Origin: an uncultured Alistipes sp.
GTDB lineage: Bacteria; Bacteroidota; Bacteroidia; Bacteroidales; Rikenellaceae
NCBI GenBank assembly: GCA_900542505.1
Contig: UQNV01000033.1
Coordinates: 1-25,720, forward strand
Reading direction: 5' to 3'
Length of the DNA: 25,720 nt
Below the pieces are notes generated by a model. That model made no database searches and was not told where the DNA came from. It was given only the letters and a program-made list of their open reading frames with translations. Shown piece after piece: positions 7,476-15,112 of the stretch (position 1 is the first letter of the stretch; each line of letters opens with the position of its first letter). A program made the position numbers and the translations under genes.

Positions 7476-8483
7476 TCAGAAGAGGTATTTTTCGTTCTTG
7501 ACCTTGCGCACCAGGCGGAAAATCTCCTCCCAGGCCTCCTCGCCGAAGGTCGTACCCACTACCTCGATGACCTTGCCGGCCGTGATGGCGCCGATGGTGC
7601 CGCACTGGCGGAGCGAGAGCCCGTCGCAGAGTCCCGCGAGGAATCCGGCTGCGTAGAAGTCGCCGGCGCCGGTCGTGTCGACCCGCTTGGCAGCCGCCAT
7701 GATGCCGACGTGTACCACCTCGTCGCCCTGCTTGATGAGCGCCCCCTTGGTGCCGATTTTCACGACGGCCAGCGAGCACATCTGCGAGATGGCCTGCAGC
7801 GCGTTGAGCGGTTCGGTCTCCTCGGTGAAGACCCGCGCCTCGTCCTCGTTGGCGAAGACGATGTCGACCTGCTCGGAAACAAGCCGGCGCAGGAATTCGC
7901 GGTTCTCCTGCACGATGTTGAAGCTCGCAAGGTCGATGGCCACCTTCAGCCCGCACTGCTTGGCCGTGCGGATGGCCCCCTCGATGAGCTTGTGGTCCTG
8001 GACCAGATAGCCCTCGACATAGAGGCAGTCGTAGCCGTCGAAGATGGTCGGAACAATCTCCTCGGCCGTCAGTTCGAGGGCCGCGCCCAGATGGGTGACC
8101 ATCGTCCGCTCGCCGTCGGCCGAGATGAGCGAGACGCACTTGCCCGAACGTTCGAGTCCGCGGAAGACGATGGGCTCGACGCCCAGGTTCTCGAGCGCCT
8201 GCTCGAAGAAGTCGCCCGTGGTGTCCTGACCCACCTTACCGATGAAGCCCACCTTGCAGCCCAGACGGGCCATGGCGCGGATGGTGTTGCCGGCCGAGCC
8301 GCCGAGCGAGAGCGAGTAGGGGAGTCCGGCGACCGATTTCGAGATTTCGGTCTGCAGGTAGGTGTCCACCAGGCTCATCGAGCCTTTGGGAAGTTTGAAA
8401 CGCCCGAGGACCGAGTCGGTCTTCAGGTTGACGAGCATGTCCGTCAGGGCGTTGCCGATGCCGATTACGCGTTTGATAGTCAT
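7476..8483 (-). CDS. PfkB-family carbohydrate/adenosine kinase
   Basis: This 335-residue ATP-dependent kinase belongs to the ribokinase/PfkB family. The N-terminal substrate-binding part shows GIGNALTDML (8-17) and GGSAGNTIRAMARLG (61-75). The C-terminal signature DTTGAGDFYAAGFLAG (269-284) carries the catalytic Asp275 and the anion hole. The overall pattern and length are like the adenosine-kinase-like branch annotated widely in Bacteroidetes, but sugar, nucleoside and sugar-phosphate kinases in this family cannot be separated by eye. It follows pfkA after 30 bases on the same strand and has no promoter of its own that I can see, so the two are probably cotranscribed. A role alongside glycolysis or purine salvage is an inference. 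Confidence 0.88.
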   Translation of the reverse strand: MTIKRVIGIGNALTDMLVNLKTDSVLGRFKLPKGSMSLVDTYLQTEISKSVAGLPYSLSLGGSAGNTIRAMARLGCKVGFIGKVGQDTTGDFFEQALENLGVEPIVFRGLERSGKCVSLISADGERTMVTHLGAALELTAEEIVPTIFDGYDCLYVEGYLVQDHKLIEGAIRTAKQCGLKVAIDLASFNIVQENREFLRRLVSEQVDIVFANEDEARVFTEETEPLNALQAISQMCSLAVVKIGTKGALIKQGDEVVHVGIMAAAKRVDTTGAGDFYAAGFLAGLCDGLSLRQCGTIGAITAGKVIEVVGTTFGEEAWEEIFRLVRKVKNEKYLF

Positions 8484-8513
8484 TGGGTCGTAAGGGAGGT
8501 TTCTGGAGTGTTG

Positions 8514-9503
8514 TCAGATGGAGAGAATCTTGACCAGCTCGATGTCGCCGCGGTTGATTCCCTTGTTGTGCTGGACGGCCTTCGAGAAGGGGACGTAGAC
8601 GATTTCGCCGTTGCGGATACCAATCATCACGTTGCGCTGCCCCTCGATGAGCGCCTCGATGGCCGCTTCACCCATGCGCGAGGCAAGGATGCGGTCGATG
8701 GCCGTCGGTGAGCCGCCGCGCTGGATGTGGCCCAGGATGGTGACGCGGGCGTCGTACTGCGGGAACTCCTGCTTGACGCGCTCGGCCAGTGCCGTGGCGC
8801 CGCCCGTCTTGGGGTTTTCAGCCACGATGACGATGGCCGAGTTCTTGCTCTTGCGGAAGCCGTGGTTGATGAGCTCGCCCAACTGGTCCACCTCGGTCTC
8901 CATCTCCGGGATGATGGCCGCCTCCGAACCGCTGGCGATGGCGCTGTTGAGTGCCAGGTAGCCGGCCGTGTTGCCCATCACCTCGACGAAGAAGAGCCGC
9001 TCGTGGCTCGAAGCCGTGTCGCGCAGCTTGTCGACCGCCTCCATGATGGTGTTCAGCGCCGTGTCGTAGCCGATGGTCGAGTCGGTGCCGCCCAGGTCGT
9101 TGTCGATGGTGCCCGGCAGACCCACGATGGGGACGTTGTACTCCTGGGCGAAGATGTTGGCGCCGGTCAGCGAGCCGTCGCCGCCGATGACCACCAGCGC
9201 GTCGATGCCTGCGGCCTCCATGTTCTCATAGGCGGCCTTGCGCCCCTCGGCGGTCTGGAACTCCTTGCAGCGGGCTGTCTTGAGGATGGTGCCTCCCTGC
9301 TGGATGATATTGCTGACGCTGCGCGACTTGAATTCGACGATTTCGTTGAAGATGAGGCCTTTGTAGCCGCGCATGATTCCTTTTACGGAAAAGCCCTTGA
9401 AGATGGCCGTGCGGGTGACCGCGCGGATTGCTGCATTCATGCCGGGGGCGTCGCCTCCCGAGGTCAGAATGCCGATACAATTGATGCCAGCCATAATTGT
9501 CAT
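8514..9503 (-). CDS. pfkA: ATP-dependent 6-phosphofructokinase
   Basis: This 329-residue cytoplasmic enzyme phosphorylates fructose 6-phosphate to fructose 1,6-bisphosphate. The nucleotide-binding start [17 protein letters not shown] (11-27), GGDGS (107-111) and the catalytic PGTIDNDL (130-137, Asp134) are intact. The glycine in GGDGS is typical of ATP-using rather than pyrophosphate-using enzymes. The substrate-binding [10 protein letters not shown] and the late GHIQRGGSP segment are present, and the length is normal. Two in-frame starts (9503, and ATG 9494 giving MAGINCIG) are both possible. Two good sigma-type promoters lie just upstream, and the PfkB-family kinase follows after 30 bases. 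Confidence 0.96.
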   Translation of the reverse strand: MTIMAGINCIGILTSGGDAPGMNAAIRAVTRTAIFKGFSVKGIMRGYKGLIFNEIVEFKSRSVSNIIQQGGTILKTARCKEFQTAEGRKAAYENMEAAGIDALVVIGGDGSLTGANIFAQEYNVPIVGLPGTIDNDLGGTDSTIGYDTALNTIMEAVDKLRDTASSHERLFFVEVMGNTAGYLALNSAIASGSEAAIIPEMETEVDQLGELINHGFRKSKNSAIVIVAENPKTGGATALAERVKQEFPQYDARVTILGHIQRGGSPTAIDRILASRMGEAAIEALIEGQRNVMIGIRNGEIVYVPFSKAVQHNKGINRGDIELVKILSI

Positions 9504-9522
9504 TGTTGAATGTAAAATCGCT

Positions 9523-9554
9523 CAAAGATACGAAATGACCCGTGCCGCGGCAAA
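9523..9554 (-). promoter_or_regulatory. Proximal pfkA promoter
   Basis: On the minus strand TTTG (9551-9554), 20 bases and TATCTTTG (9523-9530) match the Bacteroidetes consensus. Transcription would start around 9516, about 13 bases before the start codon. Confidence 0.75.
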
Positions 9555-9606
9555 TGAAAACGGGGTTTTCATCGTCCGGCCATTCCGGGCCAGCTCCTAT
9601 CCCGGA

Positions 9607-9639
9607 CAAAGGTACGGATATTTTTTCAATATTCTCAAA
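9607..9639 (-). promoter_or_regulatory. Distal pfkA promoter
   Basis: On the minus strand TTTG (9636-9639), 21 bases and TACCTTTG (9607-9614) form a second match, giving a leader of about 100 bases. Confidence 0.65.
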
Positions 9640-9672
9640 AACCGTCCCGCCGAGCCGCCCTTTGCGGCATAA

Positions 9673-9705
9673 AAAAAGCCTTCCCGATACTCGGAAAGGC
9701 TTTTT
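9673..9705 (-). terminator. Bidirectional-looking terminator after the PspC operon
   Basis: A 15-bp stem with one mismatch (9673-9687 and 9691-9705, loop TAC) starts with AAAAA and ends with TTTTT. It ends the leftward PspC operon, about 92 bases past the last stop, and shields the pfkA promoters. Confidence 0.85.
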
Positions 9706-9796
9706 CGGAGAGCGCTCCTGCGGATGTGTTCACCGCCGGGCGGGAGCTTCGGCCTGCGATGGCCGGCCGTGCTCCGCCGCGCACCGGTTGCCGGCG

Positions 9797-11065
9797 TTAC
9801 TTGATGTCGAGCGAGTCGGTCTGCGTCTCGTCGGCGTCGTTCACCTTGAGCGATGCCGTATTGGCGTCGACGGTGATTTCGATGTTCTTGTCGCCGTCCT
9901 TCACTTTGAAGCGCAGCGTGCGGTTGTCCGATTCGATGACGCTCTCGACATCGTCGGCCTCGTGGAGCAGCCGTCCCACGGTGGTCGAGTCGCCGTCGAT
10001 GACGATGTCGGTCTTCATCAGCTGCTCCTTCGGGTTGTGATTCATGAAGAATCCGTCGTTGTGACCCTCGTAGAGAGCCGTCCCGATGCAGGCGGCGATG
10101 CTGGCCAGCCATATGAGGAAGAAGACCAGTACGGGCTTCCCGCCGGGTTTGCGCGAGGCGATGAGGCACATCAGCACATAGATGAGCAGGATGACGGGAA
10201 TCAATACCGAGGTGATGCCGAAGATGCTTACCCAGGTGTCGTCGTTGAACTGGCTCGGGAAGATGCTGCCCGGGCCGCTGATGATGACCGCCAGAAGTCC
10301 GATTACCAGCGCGATGGCCAGCAGGATGAGCGAGAAGACAATCACCCCGGCGATGAGCTTGAGCAGGATGAGCACCACCTTGCCGAAGACCGAGACCGTC
10401 TCGGCGACGATGGGCTTGGCCTTGTGGTCGGGGTCGTTCGCAGCCGCCTCGGTCGTCTCGCGGATGGACTGGGCGGTGATGCGCTCGCCGTTCATCTCCA
10501 GCTTTTGGCGTGCCGTGCGTGCCGCTGGAACGACGAACCACATGATGAGGTAGCAGATGATGAAGATGCCGAAGAGGTTGCCGAAAATCTGCGACATCCA
10601 GACGAGGAAGGAGATACCGCCCATGCAGGTGAAAATCAGCGGCAGGAACATGCCGAGCCGTACCCATACGGGGTCGATGTCGAAGTATTTGCCGATGCCG
10701 GCGCATACGCCGCCCAGCTTGGCGTTGGCCGTGTCGCGGTAGAGGCGGCGCGGGATGCGGGGCTCCTTGCCGGAGGCCGCCCCTGCGACACCCTCCTCGG
10801 AGCTCTCCTCCGAGATGTCGCGGGCCGAGCCCATTTGGGCGATGATGTTGTCGATGAGCGGCTTCTGGACCACGCGGTCGCCCTCCTGCGTCGAGAGAAT
10901 CAGTTCGGCGATGCGGGCCTCGATGTCGGCGACAATCTCGCGGCCGTCGGCCGTCTCTCCGTAGGATTCGCGGAGCGATTCGAGGTAGGCTTCCAGAGTC
11001 TTGTAGGCCTCTTCATCGAGCGAGAAGGCGACGCCCGAGATGCTGCATTTCTTTATGTTGTTCAT
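9797..11065 (-). CDS. Large PspC-domain membrane protein
   Basis: This 422-residue inner-membrane protein has an N-terminal cytoplasmic domain (about 1-90) clearly paralogous to that of the 166-residue PspC protein in the same operon (shared FSLDEEAYKTLEAYLESLRE and DIEARIAEL-like stretches). A PspC domain follows around 105-175 (YRDTANAKLGGVCAGIGKYFDIDPVWVRLG). Several further membrane spans lie at about 215-265 and 270-330. A soluble C-terminal beta-rich domain (about 350-422) ends the protein. PspC proteins sense or counter envelope stress in other bacteria; this is family knowledge, not shown here. It is the last gene of the operon, 46 bases after the DUF2807 gene, and a terminator follows. 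The C-terminal domain could interact with the DUF2807 protein. Confidence 0.85.
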   Translation of the reverse strand: MNNIKKCSISGVAFSLDEEAYKTLEAYLESLRESYGETADGREIVADIEARIAELILSTQEGDRVVQKPLIDNIIAQMGSARDISEESSEEGVAGAASGKEPRIPRRLYRDTANAKLGGVCAGIGKYFDIDPVWVRLGMFLPLIFTCMGGISFLVWMSQIFGNLFGIFIICYLIMWFVVPAARTARQKLEMNGERITAQSIRETTEAAANDPDHKAKPIVAETVSVFGKVVLILLKLIAGVIVFSLILLAIALVIGLLAVIISGPGSIFPSQFNDDTWVSIFGITSVLIPVILLIYVLMCLIASRKPGGKPVLVFFLIWLASIAACIGTALYEGHNDGFFMNHNPKEQLMKTDIVIDGDSTTVGRLLHEADDVESVIESDNRTLRFKVKDGDKNIEITVDANTASLKVNDADETQTDSLDIK

Positions 11066-11111
11066 GGTATTGTCGGTTTCGGGGGTTATTTGATGCGGGT
11101 GGCGGAAGCGG

Positions 11112-11957
11112 TTATCTGCGTTTTACGGTCGAGGCTCCCGAGCTTTCGATGGTATTGTTCGAGCAGTTGCCCGTGTAGACGATTTTCGAGGCGCCCGAGG
11201 CGTCGGCCGTCAGCTGCTCCGAGCAGTTGACGCGGGCGTTCGAGGCACCCGAGGCCTTGACGGTGCAGGCCGAGACGACGAAGTCGCTGGCGTTGATTCC
11301 CGAGGCCCCGGTGCTTGCTATCTGGGCGCTCCGCGCCGAGCCCGAGGCGTTGATTTCCGAGGCGCCCGACGCCGCGAGCGTGCAGCGGTCGACCTTGGCT
11401 ACCAGGTTGAAGTTCGAGGCGCCCGTAGCCTTCACCTCGCAGGAGCCCATGTCGCCGCCCAGTTCGGCCTTCGAGGCGCCCTTGATGTCGATTTCACACG
11501 CGTTGCACTTCACTACGGCGACCAGGTTCGAGGCCCCCGAGACGTAGACCTTCATCTCGTCGCTCTTCAGTACGGGCTCGGCCACAATCTTCGAGGCGCC
11601 CGTGGCCTGGAGCTGTTTCAGTTTGCCGTCGGTCGGGACGGTGACGCGCAGCGTGTAGTTCGAATAGCCCGAGCAGTCGTCGTTGAAGCCGACGGTGAGC
11701 GTGCCGTTCTTTACCTTGACCTCGACATACTCCATCAGGTTGTCGTCGACCTCGATGACGGCCGGTCCCGAACCCGTGACGAGGGTCACGGTCGAGCCGT
11801 TACCGGCCGAAACGGCCGTGAAGGGGGCGACGGTCATCTCGCGGGTGGCGGTTTTGCCGCTTCCCTTGCGGACGTTGGGCCATGCGGCGTTGGCGGTGAA
11901 CGACGACCCGAAGAGGGCGGCGGCAATGAGGAAAGTGATTATCAGTGACTTGTTCAT
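11112..11957 (-). CDS. DUF2807 (head GIN domain) exported protein with GAS repeats
   Basis: This 281-residue exported protein has a signal peptide (1-24, ending TANAA). The mature part is a DUF2807/GIN-type putative adhesin domain, expected to fold as a right-handed beta-helix. The most visible feature is the motif (T/S/K)GAS, with small residues around it, recurring roughly every 18-20 residues from about residue 100 to the end (GASK, GASN, GASK, GASN, GASE, GASG, GASN, GASK, GAST). At DNA level this shows as recurring GAGGCGCCCGA-like words on the plus strand. ATG 11957 was chosen because it begins the signal peptide. The protein follows padR by 22 bases in the operon. Family members pair with PspC and PadR in Bacteroidetes; its location is periplasmic or cell surface and its ligand is unknown. 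Confidence 0.88.
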   Translation of the reverse strand: MNKSLIITFLIAAALFGSSFTANAAWPNVRKGSGKTATREMTVAPFTAVSAGNGSTVTLVTGSGPAVIEVDDNLMEYVEVKVKNGTLTVGFNDDCSGYSNYTLRVTVPTDGKLKQLQATGASKIVAEPVLKSDEMKVYVSGASNLVAVVKCNACEIDIKGASKAELGGDMGSCEVKATGASNFNLVAKVDRCTLAASGASEINASGSARSAQIASTGASGINASDFVVSACTVKASGASNARVNCSEQLTADASGASKIVYTGNCSNNTIESSGASTVKRR

Positions 11958-11979
11958 GGCGTTTGAGTTTTTTTGATGG

Positions 11980-12318
11980 TTATTGCTGTTGTTTCCCGTG
12001 GCGGATGGTCTGAATCTGGTTGACGAGTTCGTCCCACGCCTCGTCGAGCTGGGCGAGGCATTCGCGGCCCTTGTCGGTGAGTGAGTAGTACTTGCGGGGA
12101 GGGCCCTGCGGGGACTCCTCCCAGCGGTAGGTGAGCAGTCCGGCGTTTTTCTGCCGGGTGAGAATCGGGTAGAGCGTACCCTCGACCACAATCATCTCGG
12201 CGGCCTTGAGCTCGGCGATGATTTTCGGTGCGTAGGAATCCTCCCGCGAAAGGATGGCGAGGATGCAGTACTCGAGGATGCCTTTGCGCATCTGTACCTT
12301 TACATTGTCTTCAGCCAT
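11980..12318 (-). CDS. PadR family transcriptional regulator
   Basis: This 112-residue DNA-binding protein is a typical single-domain PadR regulator. The winged helix spans about 10-85, with the recognition region EGTLYPILTRQKNAGLLTYRWEES followed by GPPRKYYSLTDKGRECL, the family's hallmark wing and start of the dimerisation helix. It lies in the middle of the PspC operon, 4 bases after the small pspC gene and 22 bases before the DUF2807 gene. A dyad TGTATT-N4-AATACA in the operon promoter fits PadR binding sites, so autoregulation is likely. The inducer is unknown. Confidence 0.93.
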   Translation of the reverse strand: MAEDNVKVQMRKGILEYCILAILSREDSYAPKIIAELKAAEMIVVEGTLYPILTRQKNAGLLTYRWEESPQGPPRKYYSLTDKGRECLAQLDEAWDELVNQIQTIRHGKQQQ

Positions 12319-12322
12319 GGCG

Positions 12323-12538
12323 TTATCGGTTTAATTGGTGACGGTCGGGAGCCTGGGGAATGATAATCCAAAGCAGGATGTAGACCCACAGCGAGATGCC
12401 CCCGAAGAGAATCAGAATGAGGGTGACGATGCGAATCGTCGAGGTGTCGAGTCCGAAATATTCGGCAATTCCGCCGCAGACGCCGGCGATGACGCGGTCC
12501 GTCGAGCGGTAGAGTCTCGGTCGAGCGTTCGTATTCAT
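12323..12538 (-). CDS. Small PspC-domain membrane protein
   Basis: This 71-residue protein consists almost entirely of one PspC domain: RLYRSTDRVIAGVCGGIAEYFGLDTSTIRI followed by a hydrophobic span (LILILFGGISLWVYILLWIIIP). ATG 12538 starts at MNTNARP; an upstream in-frame extension to 12592 overlaps the preceding gene and is rejected. The protein is close to the C-terminal PspC domain of the 166-residue protein directly upstream, and the DNA of the two domains is visibly similar (around 12368 and 12594), so they arose by local duplication. It lies 13 bases after that gene and 4 bases before padR. It is probably an inner-membrane partner in the same stress module. Confidence 0.88.
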   Translation of the reverse strand: MNTNARPRLYRSTDRVIAGVCGGIAEYFGLDTSTIRIVTLILILFGGISLWVYILLWIIIPQAPDRHQLNR

Positions 12539-12551
12539 GGTTGTCTTGTTT

Positions 12552-13052
12552 TTAGTTATTGTTTTCGGTTTCGGGGGCGCTGGGCAGAACAATCCAAAGC
12601 AGGATGTAGAGCCATACGGAGAGGCCTCCGAAGAGTATCAGCAGCAGTGTGGCGAGCCGGATGGAGGTAGGGTCGGCGTCGAAGAATTCGGCGATACCGC
12701 CGCAGATGCCGGCAATCGAGCGGTCCTTGCGCGAACGCCTGAGGCAGCGCCGGGGCTCCTCGATGCGGGGCTCTTCGGTCCGGGCATCGGCGCGCGGTTC
12801 GCCGAAATCGGCGGGAGCGCCCATGCGCTCGATGGCCTCCTGTACAATATCGAGGGTCACGACCCGCATCGGGGTGTTCACCTTTTCGCGGAAAATCTCG
12901 GCCATGCGGCGCTCGATGTCGTCGAGCGTCTCGGTGTCCCCTTCGGGCAGCCGCCTGCGAATGTCGTCGAAATACTCTTTCAGCTTTTCGTAGGCGTCGC
13001 AGTCGAGCGTGAATGCCAATGAGCCGATGTTGGCGTTGATGGTCTCTTTCAT
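12552..13052 (-). CDS. PspC-domain protein with N-terminal cytoplasmic domain
   Basis: First gene of the five-gene operon, 166 residues. Residues 1-90 form a helical soluble domain (LAFTLDCDAYEKLKEYFDDI, DDIERRMAEIF, VTLDIVQEAIERMG) shared with the 422-residue protein at the operon's end. A charged linker leads into a PspC domain at about 105-160 (RKDRSIAGICGGIAEFFDADPTSIRL) with one membrane span. No signal peptide is present; the N-terminal domain is expected on the cytoplasmic side. The promoter and an inverted-repeat operator lie 44-96 bases upstream. Envelope-stress function is inferred from the PspC family. Confidence 0.88.
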   Translation of the reverse strand: MKETINANIGSLAFTLDCDAYEKLKEYFDDIRRRLPEGDTETLDDIERRMAEIFREKVNTPMRVVTLDIVQEAIERMGAPADFGEPRADARTEEPRIEEPRRCLRRSRKDRSIAGICGGIAEFFDADPTSIRLATLLLILFGGLSVWLYILLWIVLPSAPETENNN

Positions 13053-13095
13053 GGTCGCAGGATGTGTATTTGCAGTATTATTTTCCGATAACTGT

Positions 13096-13148
13096 TACTT
13101 TGGTATTGCAAATATAGTGCACGAAAATGTATTATGCAATACAAAGTA
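13096..13148 (-). promoter_or_regulatory. PspC/PadR operon promoter with PadR-type operator
   Basis: On the minus strand ATTG (13137-13140), 20 bases and TATATTTG (13109-13116) form the promoter. A large inverted repeat, TACTTTGGTATTGCA (13096-13110) against TGCAATACAAAGTA (13135-13148), with one extra base in the left arm, covers both the -33 and the -7/start region. Inside it lies the shorter dyad TGTATT-ATGC-AATACA (13128-13143), which fits the TGTA-N8-TACA-like sites of PadR regulators. The operon's own PadR protein is the obvious candidate binder. Confidence 0.7.
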
Positions 13149-13230
13149 CTAATTTTTCGCGAAAAAATGTTGTTTTTTTGTGTGGCAGCCTTCTGCCGGC
13201 CGGCATGGGGGCAGAAAAGAGCGGCGGAAA

Positions 13231-13262
13231 GTTGACGGCGCACCGTTTTTTTGCTACCTTTA
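13231..13262 (+). promoter_or_regulatory. Promoter of the transaldolase-like gene
   Basis: GTTG (13231-13234), 20 bases and TACCTTTA (13255-13262) form a near-consensus promoter, giving a leader of about 26 bases. Confidence 0.6.
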
Positions 13263-13294
13263 GGAGACCTAAACCTTAAATTAACCTTTCAACC

Positions 13295-13951
13295 ATGAAA
13301 TTCTTCATCGATACGGCGAATCTCGACCAGATTCGCGAGGCCAATGCGATGGGTGTGCTCGACGGCGTGACCACCAATCCTTCGCTCATGGCGAAGGAGA
13401 ACATCCGGGGCGAGGAGGCGTGCCACCGCCACTACGTCGAAATCTGCAACATCGTTGACGGTGACGTGAGCGCCGAGGTGATTGCCACCGACTTCGTGGG
13501 CATGGTGCGCGAGGGCGAGCAACTTGCGGCGCTTCATCCCCACATCGTGGTGAAGCTTCCCTGCACGGCCGACGGCATCCGTGCCGTGAAGTACTTTGCC
13601 GGGCGCGGCATCCGCACCAACTGTACGCTGGTCTTCTCGGTAGGGCAGGCGCTGCTGGCCGCCAAGGCTGGCGCGACCTATGTTTCGCCCTTTGTCGGAC
13701 GACTGGACGACATTTCGGAGGACGGCGTGGGACTCGTGGCCCATATCGTGCGCGTCTACCGCACCTATGGCTACAAGACGCAGGTGCTGGCGGCTTCGAT
13801 TCGTCATACGAACCACATCATCCGCTGCCTCGATGCGGGGGCCGACGTGGCGACCTGCCCGCTGGCGGCCATCAAGGGGCTGCTCAAGCACCCGCTCACG
13901 GAGAGCGGTCTGGCCCAGTTCCTGGCCGACCATGCGCGGGTGAACGGATAG
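13295..13951 (+). CDS. fsa: Fructose-6-phosphate aldolase / small transaldolase
   Basis: This 218-residue cytoplasmic enzyme belongs to the MipB/TalC family. The start MKFFIDTANLDQIREAN and the early GVTTNPSLMAKE (24-35) are diagnostic. The Schiff-base lysine is Lys87 in IVVKLPCT. The C-terminal ASIRHTNHI (about 168-176) and the length are typical. Members either cleave fructose 6-phosphate into dihydroxyacetone and glyceraldehyde 3-phosphate or act as transaldolases in the pentose phosphate pathway; sequence alone does not decide, and in Bacteroidetes the transaldolase role is common. The gene is monocistronic, between its own promoter and a strong terminator. Confidence 0.93.
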   Translation: MKFFIDTANLDQIREANAMGVLDGVTTNPSLMAKENIRGEEACHRHYVEICNIVDGDVSAEVIATDFVGMVREGEQLAALHPHIVVKLPCTADGIRAVKYFAGRGIRTNCTLVFSVGQALLAAKAGATYVSPFVGRLDDISEDGVGLVAHIVRVYRTYGYKTQVLAASIRHTNHIIRCLDAGADVATCPLAAIKGLLKHPLTESGLAQFLADHARVNG

Positions 13952-13972
13952 TTTTGCCGCGTGCAAACGGTT

Positions 13973-14011
13973 GAGGCAGGCCCGCCAGTCGGCGGGCCTG
14001 CCTCTTGTTTG
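13973..14011 (+). terminator. Terminator of the transaldolase-like gene
   Basis: A perfect 14-bp stem (13973-13986 and 13991-14004) with loop AGTC is followed by TTGTTTG, 22 bases after the stop codon. Confidence 0.9.
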
Positions 14012-14021
14012 TCGGGAGCGC

Positions 14022-14258
14022 AACGTTGTCCTTGACGGGGCTTTCTGCCGCTCCTGCCGGGTTCGCTGCGCCCCCGCAGATTCTCTGCCCATTTCGCCGG
14101 GACTTTATGCCGTTCCTGCCGGGGTGGTAACCGTCCTTGTCGGTTTTTTGCCATTCTCTCCGCGTCTGTTGCTGCCCTTGTCGGGACCTCCTCGCCCCTT
14201 TCCCCGACGTTCGTGCGCCCATTCCGAGGGCGCTCTTCCGCCCCTTGGCCGTGCTACC
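14022..14258. repeat. Degenerate tandem repeat, period about 21 bp
   Basis: Between two terminators, about ten imperfect copies of a 20-23 base unit can be aligned, with units starting near 14044, 14082, 14108, 14129, 14150, 14170, 14192, 14214 and 14237. The common core is close to TGCCGTTCCTGCCGGG or CCGTCCTTGTCGG. One unit is extended to 38 bases. Read on the minus strand, the period equals seven codons and gives weak Arg/Gly heptads, but there is no good gene. It could be a decaying minisatellite or a remnant of a coding repeat. Confidence 0.5.
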
Positions 14259-14266
14259 TTAATATA

Positions 14267-14303
14267 TGAAAAGCGCCCTGCGACCGTCGGGTCGCAGGGC
14301 GCT
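14267..14303 (-). terminator. Terminator of the sdhCAB operon
   Basis: A perfect 14-bp stem (14272-14285 and 14290-14303) with a 4-base loop is followed on the minus strand by TTTTCATA, 27 bases past the sdhB stop. Confidence 0.88.
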
Positions 14304-14329
14304 GTCGTATGCCGTTCCGGCTTCGGGGA

Positions 14330-15073
14330 TTAGTCCTCGAACTTGGCCGAAAGGAACTCGCGGTTCAGACGCGCGATGTGAGCAATCGAAATCTGCTTGG
14401 GGCACTCGGCCTGGCAGGCTCCCGTGTTCGTACAGTTACCGAAGCCCAGCTCGTCCATCTTGGCGACCATCGCCTTGGCACGACGGGCACCCTCGACGCG
14501 GCCCTGCGGCAGCTTGGCCAGCGACGATACGCGGGCAGCGACGAAGAGCATGGCCGAACCGTTCTTGCAGGTGGCGGCGCAGGCTCCGCAACCGATGCAG
14601 GCTGCTGCGTCCATCGACTCGTCGGCATCCTCCTTCGGAATGGGAATAGCGTTGCCGTCGGGCACCGAGTTGGTGCGCACCGAGATGAAGCCGCCGGCCT
14701 GCAGAATCTGGTCGTAGGCGCTGCGGTTTACCACGAGGTCCTTGATGACGGGGAAGGCCGCCGAACGCCACGGCTCGATGGTGATGGTCGCACCGTCCTT
14801 GAAACGACGCATGTAAATCTGGCAGGTCGTAGCGCCGTCGCCGGGACCGTGGGCACGGCCGTCGATGTGGAGCGAGCACATGCCGCAGATACCCTCGCGG
14901 CAGTCGTGGTCGAATGCCACGGGCTCCTTGCCGGCGTGTACCAGGTCGTTGTTCAGAATATCGAGCATTTCGAGGAACGAGGTGTCCTCCGAGATGTTCT
15001 CGACCTTGTAGGTCTCGAACGCACCTTTGCTCTTAGCGTCCTTTTGACGCCATATCTTTAATGTAAAATTCAT
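14330..15073 (-). CDS. sdhB: Succinate dehydrogenase/fumarate reductase iron-sulfur subunit
   Basis: This 247-residue subunit passes electrons between the flavoprotein and the membrane quinone site. The [2Fe-2S] cluster ligands are Cys58, Cys63, Cys66 and Cys84 (CREGICGMC, then TTC). Cys159, Cys162, Cys165 and Cys169 in [11 protein letters not shown], with Cys214, Cys220 and Cys224 in the [11 protein letters not shown] stretch, supply the [4Fe-4S] and [3Fe-4S] centres. All are present and the length is normal. It is the last gene of the operon, 39 bases after sdhA. The Bacteroidetes type can work in both directions; fumarate reduction is likely in an anaerobic gut bacterium, so frdB is an equally fair name. 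Confidence 0.96.
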   Translation of the reverse strand: MNFTLKIWRQKDAKSKGAFETYKVENISEDTSFLEMLDILNNDLVHAGKEPVAFDHDCREGICGMCSLHIDGRAHGPGDGATTCQIYMRRFKDGATITIEPWRSAAFPVIKDLVVNRSAYDQILQAGGFISVRTNSVPDGNAIPIPKEDADESMDAAACIGCGACAATCKNGSAMLFVAARVSSLAKLPQGRVEGARRAKAMVAKMDELGFGNCTNTGACQAECPKQISIAHIARLNREFLSAKFED

Positions 15074-15112
15074 AGTTTCAAATCGTTATTAAAGTTCAAC
15101 GTCAAAATGGAA

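Noticed and set aside
6406..8139. 577-codon open frame on the minus strand
   Set aside because: It crosses the glycosyltransferase on one strand and the PfkB kinase in another frame, with Arg/Gly-rich sequence and no motif.
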